Below, piece by piece: positions 9,826 to 18,572 of a DNA stretch of 64,000 nt. Position numbers and translations under genes: made by a program. A model generated the notes under the pieces. The model was not told the DNA's origin, did not search any database, and saw nothing but the letters and a program-made list of their open reading frames with translations. The stretch covers positions 124,001-188,000 of the forward strand of contig JACCXN010000091.1 in NCBI GenBank assembly GCA_013696965.1. Direction: 5' to 3'. How positions within the stretch are numbered: position 1 is the first letter of the stretch; every line of letters begins with the position of its first letter. Source of the stretch: Bacteroidota bacterium. Lineage in GTDB: Bacteria > Bacteroidota > Bacteroidia > JACCXN01.

Positions 9826-10239
9826 CTATAAAATTAAATTTTGTCGTGATTTTAAATTTTCAATATCTATGTTAAAAGCAGTTAGAACTGCTTCAATGTT
9901 CCTAATCTTATTGATTAATTCAGTAGCCTGAAAAGCTGAAAATCCTCCCTCAATTTTCAATAAATAATCAGCCTGTTTTTGTTCTGGCAACAAAAAACCA
10001 TTTGCCCCTTTATTAGACAGCAAGGTGTATTCAAGGTGCTTGTCCTCATCGAAAAAGGTATAATGAGCAAATTCACAGGTCATGTTCTTCGTTTTGAGTG
10101 ACAGAGAATCTTGTCTTGCAAAATTTAAATCAAGACTTTTATTAACCATCCAGCAAAATTTATAATCCCGTGCATGGCAGCTTATGCCAATTAGGATAAA
10201 ATCATAATCATACTCTAATTCAAGCGTAACCTTTGCCAT
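9826..10239 (-). CDS. IPExxxVDY family protein
   Basis: Starting at the ATG at 10239 this is a 137-residue protein beginning MAKVTLELEYDYDFILIG, like its relatives. The open frame extends 11 codons further upstream to 10272, but that extension looks unlike the family. The motif that names the family appears here as LPEQKQADY, a conservative variant of IPExxxVDY. The function is unknown. The family is typical of Bacteroidota and commonly lies between rnc and pyk, exactly as here, with a 2-base gap to pyk. No signal peptide or membrane segment is visible. Confidence 0.85.
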   Translation of the reverse strand: MAKVTLELEYDYDFILIGISCHARDYKFCWMVNKSLDLNFARQDSLSLKTKNMTCEFAHYTFFDEDKHLEYTLLSNKGANGFLLPEQKQADYLLKIEGGFSAFQATELINKIRNIEAVLTAFNIDIENLKSRQNLIL

Positions 10240-10323
10240 AAAATGATTATAATAAAAAAACAATTGAGGCAAGATGGCTTACAAAAGTAGGATTTTTTAC
10301 AGGGAATGACAAAAAACTTAATC

Positions 10324-11040
10324 CTATGGAATATTTAATTCTAAACAGCCAATTTCTGCCGCTTGCTGTTCGGCTCTTTTTTTAGAAAAATCGCTACCCC
10401 TGCCCCTTACAATTTGATCAACAACAAGTACAACTTTATATATTTTTTGGTGTTCAGAACCAGCCTCTTCTTCTGTTTTAAATACGAAATTCTTCCTCTC
10501 TCTCTGGCACCAGTTTATAATTTTACTCTTGTAATCTCTATCCGTTTTTTCTAATTCCTCAATATCAATGTGGTATTTAATAATTCTATTAATTATCAAT
10601 TTTAAAGTAAAATCATACCCTTTATCCAGGTAAACTGCACCTATTAAAGCTTCAAAAGCATCTCCATAAACAGACTTAAATATGGTTTTTTTATTATATC
10701 CTGTTTCCACCAAAAGTTCAATTCCAAGTTTTAATGCAAGCTGATTTAAGGATTGCCTACTAACGATTCTGGATCGCATTTTAGTTAAAAAACCTTCGTC
10801 TTTATAGGGAAATTTTTGATATAAAAAATAGGCTACAACTGCTCCGAAAATGGCATCCCCCAAATATTCAAGCCTTTCATTACTTGGGCTTTCAATTTTT
10901 GAAGCTATAGAACTATGCCTTAAGGCTTTTTGATAAAGCCTTATATTACGGGGATAAAACCCAAAAATATTTTTTATTGAATAATAAAGCTTTTTATCGG
11001 AAGAAAAGACAACAAGAAAAGCTTTAAAGAAATCAGACAA
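10324..11040 (-). CDS. rnc: Ribonuclease III
   Basis: This double-strand-specific endoribonuclease (238 residues) matures rRNA and processes structured RNAs. The catalytic signature NERLEYLGDAIFG lies at about residues 54-66, with a second acidic cluster in SVYGDAFEALIGAVYLDKG. A double-stranded RNA-binding domain fills the C-terminal third. It starts 2 bases after the stop of fabF, indicating tight coupling in the acpP-fabF-rnc cluster. The length is normal for the phylum. Confidence 0.96.
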   Translation of the reverse strand: MSDFFKAFLVVFSSDKKLYYSIKNIFGFYPRNIRLYQKALRHSSIASKIESPSNERLEYLGDAIFGAVVAYFLYQKFPYKDEGFLTKMRSRIVSRQSLNQLALKLGIELLVETGYNKKTIFKSVYGDAFEALIGAVYLDKGYDFTLKLIINRIIKYHIDIEELEKTDRDYKSKIINWCQRERKNFVFKTEEEAGSEHQKIYKVVLVVDQIVRGRGSDFSKKRAEQQAAEIGCLELNIP

Positions 11041-11042
11041 TG

Positions 11043-12296
11043 CTATCCTTTGAATTTTTTAAATATAACAGAAGCATTATGCCCACCAAAGCCAAAAGTA
11101 TTACTTAAGGCTGCCCTTACAACCCTTTTTTGTGGTTTATGAAATGTAAGGTTCAAACCATTATCAATTTCTGGATCATCATTAAAATGATTGATGGTTG
11201 GAGGTATTATATCATTCTTTACTGCAAGTACGCAGGCAATGGATTCTACAGCTCCTGCAGCACCAAGTAAATGGCCTGTCATAGATTTTGTAGAGCTTAC
11301 GTTTAGTTTGTATGCATGTTCCTTAAAAACACCAGTAATGGCTTTAGATTCGGCTATATCTCCCAATGGTGTAGAAGTACCATGAACATTAATATAGTCA
11401 ATCTCGTCATAATTCATATTAGCATCTAAAAGTGCATTACGCATTACATTAAGTGCGCCAAGTCCTTCCGGATGGGGCGCTGTAATATGATGAGCATCAG
11501 CAGACATTCCGCCTCCTGCAAGTTCAGCATAAATTTTGGCGCCTCTTTTTATTGCGTGTTCATATTCCTCAAGTACAAGAGCACCTGCTCCTTCACCAAG
11601 AACAAAGCCATCACGGCTAATGTCAAATGGCCTGGAAGCGGTTTCAGGAGATTCGTTCCTTACCGACAGTGCATGCATAGCGTTAAAACCTCCAATTCCT
11701 GCTTCATTAACTGCTGCCTCTGAACCACCAGAAATAATTATATCTGCCTTATTAAGCCTTATATAATTAAAAGCATCAATTAATGCATTTGTTGAGGAAG
11801 CACAAGCTGAAACAGTTGTAAAATTTACCCCTCTAAAACCAAAGCGAATAGAAATATGACCAGATGCAATATCGGCAATCATTTTGGGGATAAAAAAAGG
11901 ATTAAATCGTGGAGTACCATCACCCTTTGCAAAAGCACCACATTCAGTAAGAAAAGTATCCAACCCGCCAATACCGGAGCCCCAAATAACTCCGGCTCGG
12001 TCAAGATCAATTTCTTCCTTTTTCAAACCAGAATCCCTGTAAGCTTGATCAGCCACAGCTAATCCGTACTGAGCATATAGGTCAAGACGTTTTACCTCTT
12101 TACGTTCAAAATAATCTTCGGTATTAAAACCCTTTACTTCACAAGCAAATTGAGTTTTAAATTTAGAAGGGTCGAAACGTGTTATACGGGCCGCACCACT
12201 CACTCCTTTGAGAAGATTATCCCAATATTCAGAAACAGTATTGCCTATTGGTGTCAAAGCACCAAGACCTGTAACTACTACACGTTTTAACTCCAT
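11043..12296 (-). CDS. fabF: Beta-ketoacyl-ACP synthase II
   Basis: This 417-residue condensing enzyme elongates fatty acids bound to acyl carrier protein. The catalytic triad is complete: Cys165 (VSACASST), His305 (NVHGTSTPLGD) and His342 (MTGHLLGAAGA), with GFGGHNAS near the C terminus. It follows acpP, its substrate carrier, by about 26 bases, and rnc follows 2 bases later. The plus-strand open frames inside it are shadows. Confidence 0.97.
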   Translation of the reverse strand: MELKRVVVTGLGALTPIGNTVSEYWDNLLKGVSGAARITRFDPSKFKTQFACEVKGFNTEDYFERKEVKRLDLYAQYGLAVADQAYRDSGLKKEEIDLDRAGVIWGSGIGGLDTFLTECGAFAKGDGTPRFNPFFIPKMIADIASGHISIRFGFRGVNFTTVSACASSTNALIDAFNYIRLNKADIIISGGSEAAVNEAGIGGFNAMHALSVRNESPETASRPFDISRDGFVLGEGAGALVLEEYEHAIKRGAKIYAELAGGGMSADAHHITAPHPEGLGALNVMRNALLDANMNYDEIDYINVHGTSTPLGDIAESKAITGVFKEHAYKLNVSSTKSMTGHLLGAAGAVESIACVLAVKNDIIPPTINHFNDDPEIDNGLNLTFHKPQKRVVRAALSNTFGFGGHNASVIFKKFKG

Positions 12297-12322
12297 TTTA
12301 CAAGAACTAGGAATCTAAAAAA

Positions 12323-12559
12323 TTATTTTGCGTTTGCTTCAATATAAGTGATAGCATCACCTACTGTTCCAATTTTCTCAGCCTGATCGTCAGGTATTGC
12401 AATATTGAATTCTTTTTCGAATTCCATAATCAACTCAACTGTATCCAGTGAATCTGCACCCAAATCGTTGGTAAAGCTTGATTCGTTTGTAACTTCGCTT
12501 TCGTCAACTCCTAATTTATCAACGATAATGGCTTTAACTCTTGATGTAATATCTGACAT
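12323..12559 (-). CDS. acpP: Acyl carrier protein
   Basis: This 78-residue carrier holds growing acyl chains on 4'-phosphopantetheine attached to Ser37 in the motif [13 protein letters not shown]. The start is the ATG at 12559. It gives the expected [13 protein letters not shown] opening and is preceded by a strong Shine-Dalgarno-like sequence. The frame stays open upstream to 12697, but that part is AT-rich noise. It is the first gene of the cluster that continues through fabF, rnc, the IPExxxVDY gene and pyk. Confidence 0.97.
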   Translation of the reverse strand: MSDITSRVKAIIVDKLGVDESEVTNESSFTNDLGADSLDTVELIMEFEKEFNIAIPDDQAEKIGTVGDAITYIEANAK

Positions 12560-12563
12560 TTTT

Positions 12564-12576
12564 AATTCTCCTTTCT
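12564..12576 (-). promoter_or_regulatory. Strong Shine-Dalgarno-like site upstream of acpP
   Basis: On the minus strand the sequence before the acpP ATG reads GAAAGGAGAATTAAAAATG, a near-perfect match to the anti-SD core with about 8 bases of spacing. It selects the ATG at 12559 over the longer open frame. Such sites are uncommon in Bacteroidota, where most genes lack a Shine-Dalgarno sequence. Confidence 0.65.
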
Positions 12577-12866
12577 TAATAGTTAATTTAAAATTTTGGC
12601 TGCAAAGAAATAAATTTATAAAGTTAAATTCAAATTTTTTATTGAATTTATTCTGCAAATATTTCTGACTTTCCTCCTGTTTTGCTCTTAATGTCAATCC
12701 TTACAAGGCTTTACGGAACAAAACAAGTCTTGAATTAAAAATAGAGCAGGGTCCTTTTTTGCTCAAATTTACCTGCCTAAACATTTATTCCTTGTCTTTT
12801 CAGTCTCCACACTTTAATATATTTGCTAATCTAGGTAAAAAATTTAATTAACCTGCTTACTTTATC
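12577..12866. other. Intergenic region between divergent acpP and purN
   Basis: About 330 bases separate the acpP and purN start codons. I see no convincing small gene. A minus-strand match to the -7 consensus (TAAATTTG) lies at 12764-12771 and would give acpP a leader of about 200 bases, but no TTG lies at the right distance. The purN side has its own -7 match next to the gene. The rest is AT-rich sequence with no hairpin that I could support. Confidence 0.4.
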
Positions 12867-12874
12867 TATTTTTG
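12867..12874 (+). promoter_or_regulatory. -7 promoter element (TATTTTTG) of purN
   Basis: TATTTTTG matches the Bacteroidota -7 consensus TAnnTTTG and lies only 12 bases before the ATG at 12887. Transcription would then start within a few bases of the start codon, giving a very short leader. No TTG was found at the usual 17-23 base spacing upstream, so this is a half-site. Confidence 0.45.
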
Positions 12875-12886
12875 CAAAAAATCATC

Positions 12887-13450
12887 ATGATGAGAATAGG
12901 TATTTTTGCATCCGGTACAGGTTCAAATGCACAAAAAATTATTGACTATTTCAAAAATAAAAATCCGGATATTATAGTTTCTCTCATTGTTTGCAATAAC
13001 CCCAATGCAAAAGTGCTTGAAGTAGCAAAAAAACATGGAATAAAATCACTTCTTATTACCAAAGTAGAGTTTAACAGTCAGGAATTTTTGCATACTCTTG
13101 AAAATCACGCAAAACTCGATTTAATTGTCCTTGCAGGTTTTTTATGGCTTATCCCTAAAGAGTTTATCAGAAAATTCAAAGGTAAAATTATCAATATTCA
13201 TCCTGCTTTATTACCCGGTTTTGGAGGGAAAGGAATGTATGGCATGGCAGTGCATAAAGCTGTAAAAGAATCAGGAAACAAGGAAACCGGTATTACAATT
13301 CATTATGTGAATGAAAATTTTGACGAAGGAGAAATCATTTTTCAAGCCAAATGCTCCATTAAAGAAAAAGACACTCCAGAAAGCATTGCATTGAAAATAC
13401 AGAAAATGGAACATAAACATTACCCTCGAATTATAGAATCATTAGTTTAA
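12887..13450 (+). CDS. purN: Phosphoribosylglycinamide formyltransferase
   Basis: This folate-dependent enzyme of purine synthesis is 187 residues long from the first of two consecutive ATG codons (12887, 12890). A frame opening at a TTG at 12872 is part of the promoter box and is rejected. The N-terminal loop is GIFASGTGSNAQKI. The catalytic residues are visible as Asn and His in INIHPALLPGF and Asp in DEGEII. rnhA follows 11 bases downstream, so both are probably on one transcript. purQ and purD are elsewhere in the window, so the pathway genes are scattered. Confidence 0.95.
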   Translation: MMRIGIFASGTGSNAQKIIDYFKNKNPDIIVSLIVCNNPNAKVLEVAKKHGIKSLLITKVEFNSQEFLHTLENHAKLDLIVLAGFLWLIPKEFIRKFKGKIINIHPALLPGFGGKGMYGMAVHKAVKESGNKETGITIHYVNENFDEGEIIFQAKCSIKEKDTPESIALKIQKMEHKHYPRIIESLV

Positions 13451-13461
13451 AACAATAAAAT

Positions 13462-13935
13462 TTGGCAGAAATTACAATTTTTACAGATGGTGCGGCAAAA
13501 GGAAATCCTGGAAGAGGCGGTTATGGCATTGTCATGCTTTCAGGTAAGCACCGAAAAGAGATCTCTGGAGGTTTTAAACACACTACCAATAATCGTATGG
13601 AGCTTTTAAGTGTAATAGTTGCACTGGAAACAATTAAAAGCGAGGGAAATAATGTTACTATTTATTCAGATAGTAAATATGTGGTTGATGCTGTTGAAAA
13701 AGGATGGGTTTTCGGTTGGGTAAAAAAAGGCTTTAAGGATAAAAAGAATGTGGACTTATGGAAGCGCTTTTTAAAAGTTTATCCCAAACAAAAAGCAAAG
13801 TTTGTGTGGGTTAAAGGACATGCATCCAATGTTGAAAATAACAGGTGTGATGAGCTTGCAGTTGAGGCAGCCTGTGGACTAAATCTGCCAATTGATGAAG
13901 GATACCAGAATGACTCTGTTGATTCAGTGAATTAA
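13462..13935 (+). CDS. rnhA: Ribonuclease HI
   Basis: RNase HI degrades the RNA strand of RNA-DNA hybrids. The 157-residue protein has the four catalytic acids: Asp in FTDGAAKGNPG, Glu in NNRMELLSV, Asp in YSDSKYVVDA and Asp in NRCDELAVEAA. The only sensible start is a TTG at 13462, giving MAEITIFTDG; there is no ATG nearby. It follows purN by 11 bases and converges with the radical SAM gene downstream. Confidence 0.95.
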   Translation: MAEITIFTDGAAKGNPGRGGYGIVMLSGKHRKEISGGFKHTTNNRMELLSVIVALETIKSEGNNVTIYSDSKYVVDAVEKGWVFGWVKKGFKDKKNVDLWKRFLKVYPKQKAKFVWVKGHASNVENNRCDELAVEAACGLNLPIDEGYQNDSVDSVN

Positions 13936-13953
13936 TATTTTAACAAATTTTTT

Positions 13954-14982
13954 CTATTCTTCGGCCCAAATACTTGTACCCTCTGTACAGTTTTGACAAA
14001 TATCAATTTGTTTCCGGGAATTCAATACCTTTTTTCGGAACTCGAAATATTCCTTACCTGTCCATATTTTTGAAAAGGATTGGTTTTTAAGATTTCCCAA
14101 CCTATACTTGGCATCCTTGTCAAAACAACAGGGCACTACAAGGCCATCCCAGGTAATAACACAGGAATGCCAAAGCTTCCAACAGTGATTAAGCAATTTG
14201 TTTTTAATTTTATAATTGCCATCCTCCCCTTTGCTATACCTTGAATATTTATTGGTTTCTGGTATCAAATCATTCCCGTTTTTATAATCATACACTTGAG
14301 CTGTTTTTAAGGCAACTTTGTCAACCCCTAGCTTTTTTCCTAGTTTTTTTATTTCTTCTACCTGGTGTTCATTTTGCTTTACAACAAGAAATTGAAAAAT
14401 AACATAAGGAGTAGTTGAATTAAGTTCCTTTTTCCATTTAATAATATTTTTGGTTCCCTCTATTACTTTATCAAGGCTTCCCCCTATTCTATAATTCTCA
14501 TAAGTCTCCTGCTCTGTACCATCAATGGAAATAATTAGCCTTGATAGTCCAGATTCTATGGTTTTCCGGGCATTGCTATCGTTAAGGTAATGTGCATTTG
14601 TTGAAGTGGCAGTATAAATTTTACGAGAAGATGCATATTTCACTAAATCAAAAAAATGAGGATGCAAGTAAGGCTCACCCTGGAAATAAAAAATAAGGTA
14701 AATCAATTTTTTATACAAATCATTGATTACGCTTTTATAAAATTGCACATCAAGCATTCCAGTTGGCCGGGAAAAGGACCTCAACCCACTAGGGCATTCA
14801 GGACATCGAAGATTACAGGAGGTAGTTGGCTCAATAGAAATACTTAAAGGCATTCCCCAGTGTATAGTCCTACCACTATATTTAGAAACAAGATAACTGG
14901 AAATAATTTTAATCTGGTTAAAAAATTTTCCAGGAGTATAATTATTTAAAAGGTTTAGTGTATCCCGTATATTTCCTGTCAT
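13954..14982 (-). CDS. Radical SAM protein with SPASM domain, substrate unknown
   Basis: This 342-residue protein has the radical SAM cluster motif CNLRCPEC (Cys-x3-Cys-x2-Cys) after SIEPTTS at about residues 52-63. A C-terminal SPASM-type cysteine region includes CWKLWHSC, VVPCCFDKDAKYRLGNL and ICQNC, which would bind additional Fe-S clusters. Enzymes of this build modify peptides or act as dehydrogenases or anaerobic maturases. No small precursor-peptide gene is visible next to it, so the substrate is unknown. It is transcribed alone between convergent rnhA and a divergent outer-membrane protein gene. The SUF operon in the window could supply its clusters, but that is general cell biology, not a specific link. 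Confidence 0.88.
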   Translation of the reverse strand: MTGNIRDTLNLLNNYTPGKFFNQIKIISSYLVSKYSGRTIHWGMPLSISIEPTTSCNLRCPECPSGLRSFSRPTGMLDVQFYKSVINDLYKKLIYLIFYFQGEPYLHPHFFDLVKYASSRKIYTATSTNAHYLNDSNARKTIESGLSRLIISIDGTEQETYENYRIGGSLDKVIEGTKNIIKWKKELNSTTPYVIFQFLVVKQNEHQVEEIKKLGKKLGVDKVALKTAQVYDYKNGNDLIPETNKYSRYSKGEDGNYKIKNKLLNHCWKLWHSCVITWDGLVVPCCFDKDAKYRLGNLKNQSFSKIWTGKEYFEFRKKVLNSRKQIDICQNCTEGTSIWAEE

Positions 14983-14988
14983 CTAATA

Positions 14989-14996
14989 CAAATGTA
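14989..14996 (-). promoter_or_regulatory. Possible -7 element (TACATTTG) of the radical SAM gene
   Basis: On the minus strand TACATTTG matches TAnnTTTG and ends only 6 bases before the ATG at 14982, which would make the transcript almost leaderless. No TTG lies at normal spacing. It also sits in a small palindrome (AATACAAATGTATT), so it may be fortuitous. Confidence 0.3.
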
Positions 14997-15285
14997 TTAA
15001 AATTACGGGCAGTTTTTATGTTGGGTTTAAACAAACAATGGATACTCTATTACAAACTCCATTACTTTTTATATTTAATTACTCACCCTTAAGTCTTAAT
15101 GAATATTTTCTTAACTGATTTAGCCTAAGTAATTTCATTGCTTGTTTTTAATTTAGTGTGGTTCCTCTTTCTAATTGAGCAAATATTCGAAGTTTCCAAC
15201 AAATAATAATTGAACAAAAATCAATATCCTTTAATTACTGGCACTGCACTTAATAAATTAAATTTATACTTTAGCCAAAAAAACT
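14997..15285. other. Divergent intergenic region, no gene seen
   Basis: About 300 bases separate the radical SAM gene from the outer-membrane protein gene. Short frames such as a 24-codon one from 15018 have no supporting features. Near the right end the sequence TACTTTAG (15267-15274) is a one-mismatch version of the -7 element and could serve the gene at 15286. Nothing else is supported. Confidence 0.4.
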
Positions 15286-17697
15286 TTGAAGAACTTAGCC
15301 CTGTTTTTTCTATCAACATTCTTTGTTTCTGGTGCAATTGCACAAAAACAAACAATTACAGGAATCGTAATTGATGCGGATACTAAACAACCACTTGCTT
15401 TTGTAAATGTAGTGGATGAATTAACCTTACAAGGCACTGTTTCTGATATCGATGGAAAATTTTCAGTTCCAATTTCAAAGGATACCAGGCAAATTAAATT
15501 CAGTTACATTGGTTATACACAAGTGGATTTATCTTTAACAGATACAGTTTTAAATTTAAGACAACTGGTAATTAAACTTCATAAAAAAGATTTTTTTTTA
15601 AAGGAATTTACTTTGGTTGCAGGAGAAAATCCTTCTTACCGCATTATTAGGGAGGCAATAAAAAACGCTCCTGGTAATAATCCAGAAAAAGCAGGCTCTT
15701 TCTCATACACATCTTACAATAAAATGATTTTTACTCCTGGAGCAGAATCCAAAAAAAAACCGAACATAGATGACAGCCTAAATATACGGTTAAATGACTT
15801 TACCAAAAAGCAACATTTATTTATGATGGAATCTGTTAGTGAACGGAATTTTCTGGATGGAATGAACAATGAAAAAATAGTTGCTTCAAGAGTATCAGGG
15901 TTGCAAAATCCCTCTTTTACATTGCTCGCCACTCAGATGCAATCCTTTTCATTTTATGGAGATTATATTGCAATATCAGAAAAAAAATACCTTAACCCCA
16001 TTAGTAGTGGAAGCATAGGAAGGTATGAATATGTACTTGAAGATACACTTTATACTTTAAATGATACCGTTTTTATTATTTCTTTTTTTCCAAAACCCGA
16101 TAAAAACTTTGATGCACTTAAAGGATTAGTTTATATTAACACAAATCTGTACGCTATACAAAATGTGATTGCAGAGCCTGCATTTGATGAACCAAGCTTT
16201 CATATAAAAATTCAGCAGAAATACGAATTCATTGAAGGTAAACAGTGGTTTCCTGTTCAACTTAATACTGATATTGTGTACAAGATATTAAATGTTAACA
16301 ATCAAAACATTAGCGGGATTGGCAGAAGCTATATTGAAGACATTAAAATAAATCCAGAATTAAAGAAAAAACAGTTTAATAGAATAGAACTTGAAGTAGC
16401 GGCTGATGCCGGAAAAAAAGAGGAAGTTTTTTGGAACAAATACAGGAAAGACAGTTTAACTGAAAAGGAAATTACAACTTACCATGTTATCGATAGTATT
16501 GGCAAAGCAGAGAATCTTGATTTAAAATTAAAAGCATTAGAAACTGTAATGACGGGAAAAATACCTGCTGGTTATATTGATTTTGATTTAAACAGGTTTC
16601 TTTTATTCAATGATTATGAAGGCTTTAGAGCTGGGGCAGGAATACATTCGAATGAAAAAATTTCTAAAATTTTTTCCCTTGGAGGATATTTAGCTTATGG
16701 ATTTAAGGACAAAGCTTTGAAATATGGCGCTGATGTTTCTTTAAAATTAAATGACAAATTAGAAGCAAAGCTTAAGTTTTTCTATATTAACGATGTTCAG
16801 GAATCCGCTGGAATTAATTTTGTTTTGGACAGAAAACCAAACCTAAGCGAAATTTACAGACCTTATTTGATTTCAAGAATGGATTCTCTTCAACAATCAG
16901 GAGTAACACTTGAATTCAGAGCAGCTGAATTTTTAACAAGTTCTATTACCGGAAGTCACACAAGGTTTAATTCCACTTTAGGTTATAGATACGCCAGTAA
17001 TAATAGCGATGCTACAATGATAGTGAATAGCTTTAATTTAACTGAAATTACAGCTGGATTCCGTTTTGCTTATGGTGAAATATTCATAAAAACGCCCATA
17101 TACACATACTCTTTAGGAACAAATTTTCCTGTTGTGTGGATTCAACTTAAAAAAGGTTTTGACAATGTATTGAATGGGAATTTTGATTTTTACAGAGTTG
17201 ACCTTAAGGTTGAGAAAAGCTTTGAAATAAAACACCTTGGCAAAACATCCCTTCAATTAATTTCAGGACATATTGAAGGATATTTACCTTATACTGCCCT
17301 TTATGCAGGAAGAGGAAGTTTCAAAAATTATCACTTCTCCGTTATGAATACATTTGAAACCATGCAAATGAATGAGTTTTTATCTAATACTTATGCTTCT
17401 GTTTTTTTCAATCATAGTTTTGGAAGTCTTTTGTTTTCAAAAGGGAAATTTAAACCAGAGTTAATCCTGGTGTGTGCAGCCGGATGGGGAAATTTGAACA
17501 ATCCTGCAAACCATTTTAATATTGAGTATAAAACAATGGAAAAAGGATATTACGAATCAGGTTTAAGAATAAACAATTTAATAAAATCTGATTTCATAGG
17601 ACTAGGTGTGGGTATGTTTTACAAATTTGGACCATACTCTCAATTAGAATACAAAAACAATCTTGCAATAAAAGCCACATTCAGCATTATTTTTTAA
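15286..17697 (+). CDS. DUF5686-type outer-membrane protein with carboxypeptidase-like regulatory domain
   Basis: This 803-residue protein starts at a TTG giving MKNLALFFLSTFFVSGAIAQ, a clear signal peptide. Residues of about 21-105 form a carboxypeptidase-D regulatory-like domain (ITGIVIDADTKQPLAFVNVVDE ... DIDGKFSVPI), common at the N terminus of Bacteroidota envelope proteins. The rest matches the DUF5686 pattern, with a C-terminal half rich in alternating beta strands ending KATFSIIF, as expected for an outer-membrane barrel. It is not a SusC/TonB receptor, since no TonB plug is seen. The function is unknown. It stands alone, divergent from the radical SAM gene. Confidence 0.8.
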   Translation: MKNLALFFLSTFFVSGAIAQKQTITGIVIDADTKQPLAFVNVVDELTLQGTVSDIDGKFSVPISKDTRQIKFSYIGYTQVDLSLTDTVLNLRQLVIKLHKKDFFLKEFTLVAGENPSYRIIREAIKNAPGNNPEKAGSFSYTSYNKMIFTPGAESKKKPNIDDSLNIRLNDFTKKQHLFMMESVSERNFLDGMNNEKIVASRVSGLQNPSFTLLATQMQSFSFYGDYIAISEKKYLNPISSGSIGRYEYVLEDTLYTLNDTVFIISFFPKPDKNFDALKGLVYINTNLYAIQNVIAEPAFDEPSFHIKIQQKYEFIEGKQWFPVQLNTDIVYKILNVNNQNISGIGRSYIEDIKINPELKKKQFNRIELEVAADAGKKEEVFWNKYRKDSLTEKEITTYHVIDSIGKAENLDLKLKALETVMTGKIPAGYIDFDLNRFLLFNDYEGFRAGAGIHSNEKISKIFSLGGYLAYGFKDKALKYGADVSLKLNDKLEAKLKFFYINDVQESAGINFVLDRKPNLSEIYRPYLISRMDSLQQSGVTLEFRAAEFLTSSITGSHTRFNSTLGYRYASNNSDATMIVNSFNLTEITAGFRFAYGEIFIKTPIYTYSLGTNFPVVWIQLKKGFDNVLNGNFDFYRVDLKVEKSFEIKHLGKTSLQLISGHIEGYLPYTALYAGRGSFKNYHFSVMNTFETMQMNEFLSNTYASVFFNHSFGSLLFSKGKFKPELILVCAAGWGNLNNPANHFNIEYKTMEKGYYESGLRINNLIKSDFIGLGVGMFYKFGPYSQLEYKNNLAIKATFSIIF

Positions 17698-17863
17698 GCC
17701 CTTGAATTTTGGTTTAAGTTAAACTACATTTCCTCTTTTTATCAAGAGTTTAACTATTTATAGAAGCTATTTTAATCAGGACAGAATTCAGGAATACGAA
17801 CAAACTTTTTATCCGGTTATTTTTTGTAAATTTATTATCCAGGGATAATTTTACAGTTTTACA

Positions 17864-18469
17864 ATGAATCAAGAAAACCACACACATAAAAAAAGAAAAG
17901 GATTATCTTTTCTTACCTTATCGTTGATTATTGCAGCCATTACTGTTTTTGTTTTTTACATTTATTTAGGGGATTCAGAAAAAAATGACCCAACACTTAT
18001 TATTAACGATAAAATAGTTCCTACCCCTGAAGTTATTTATGAATACATTAATTATGTTGATCATACAGATCGCAAGAAAACAGAATTGCATGAATACATT
18101 TCCCAAGGCATACAGTTGCTTACTGCCTCTTTAACAGAACTTGTTAATTTAAACCAAATGCAGGATATTGAAATAACAAATAAAAGGAAAGAATTATGGG
18201 AAATTGCAAATTACATTAAACTAAATCCTCAATCAGAATATTTATCTGACTCAATAAAAGTTGCGCTACTAACATCATCTGAAATCATTATTTCTGTCCA
18301 GGAAAAAAATTTCACTGATTTATCTCCCCTTGCATTAAATCTTTTGGAAATAGCGGAAACAATAAACCCCAATGAACCACTCAATGCCCAAAGAAACACT
18401 ATCCATTTGTTTTTTACAGAATCTGCCGATATTCTAAAAACAATGGTAATGGTTAGGACTTCCAAATAA
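17864..18469 (+). CDS. Uncharacterised membrane-anchored protein
   Basis: I do not recognise this 201-residue protein. A short basic N terminus (HTHKKRKG) is followed by one hydrophobic segment at about residues 14-33 (FLTLSLIIAAITVFVFYIYL), so it is probably an inner-membrane protein with the rest in the periplasm. The remainder is largely helical, with many Glu, Leu and Ile residues, and lacks cysteine. It stands between the DUF5686 gene and yebC with gaps of 166 and 103 bases. Codon use resembles its neighbours. Confidence 0.7.
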   Translation: MNQENHTHKKRKGLSFLTLSLIIAAITVFVFYIYLGDSEKNDPTLIINDKIVPTPEVIYEYINYVDHTDRKKTELHEYISQGIQLLTASLTELVNLNQMQDIEITNKRKELWEIANYIKLNPQSEYLSDSIKVALLTSSEIIISVQEKNFTDLSPLALNLLEIAETINPNEPLNAQRNTIHLFFTESADILKTMVMVRTSK

Positions 18470-18544
18470 AGAAATCCTTGATCCTATTTCCTTGGAATAT
18501 TGATAATATTATAAAAAAAAATCGATTTAAAGCATTTGAATTTT

Positions 18545-18552
18545 TAAATTTG
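18545..18552 (+). promoter_or_regulatory. -7 promoter element (TAAATTTG) of yebC
   Basis: TAAATTTG matches TAnnTTTG and ends 20 bases before the yebC ATG. No TTG lies 17-23 bases upstream, so it is supported only by the -7 match and its position. Confidence 0.4.
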
Positions 18553-18572
18553 AAAGCTTAAATAATATAAAT

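Noticed and set aside
11472-12062. Several open frames opposite fabF
   Set aside because: They overlap one another and the conserved fabF gene and show no protein-like features.
14656-14847. Small plus-strand frame inside the radical SAM gene as a possible precursor peptide
   Set aside because: It lies wholly within the coding sequence on the opposite strand and lacks leader or core-peptide features.
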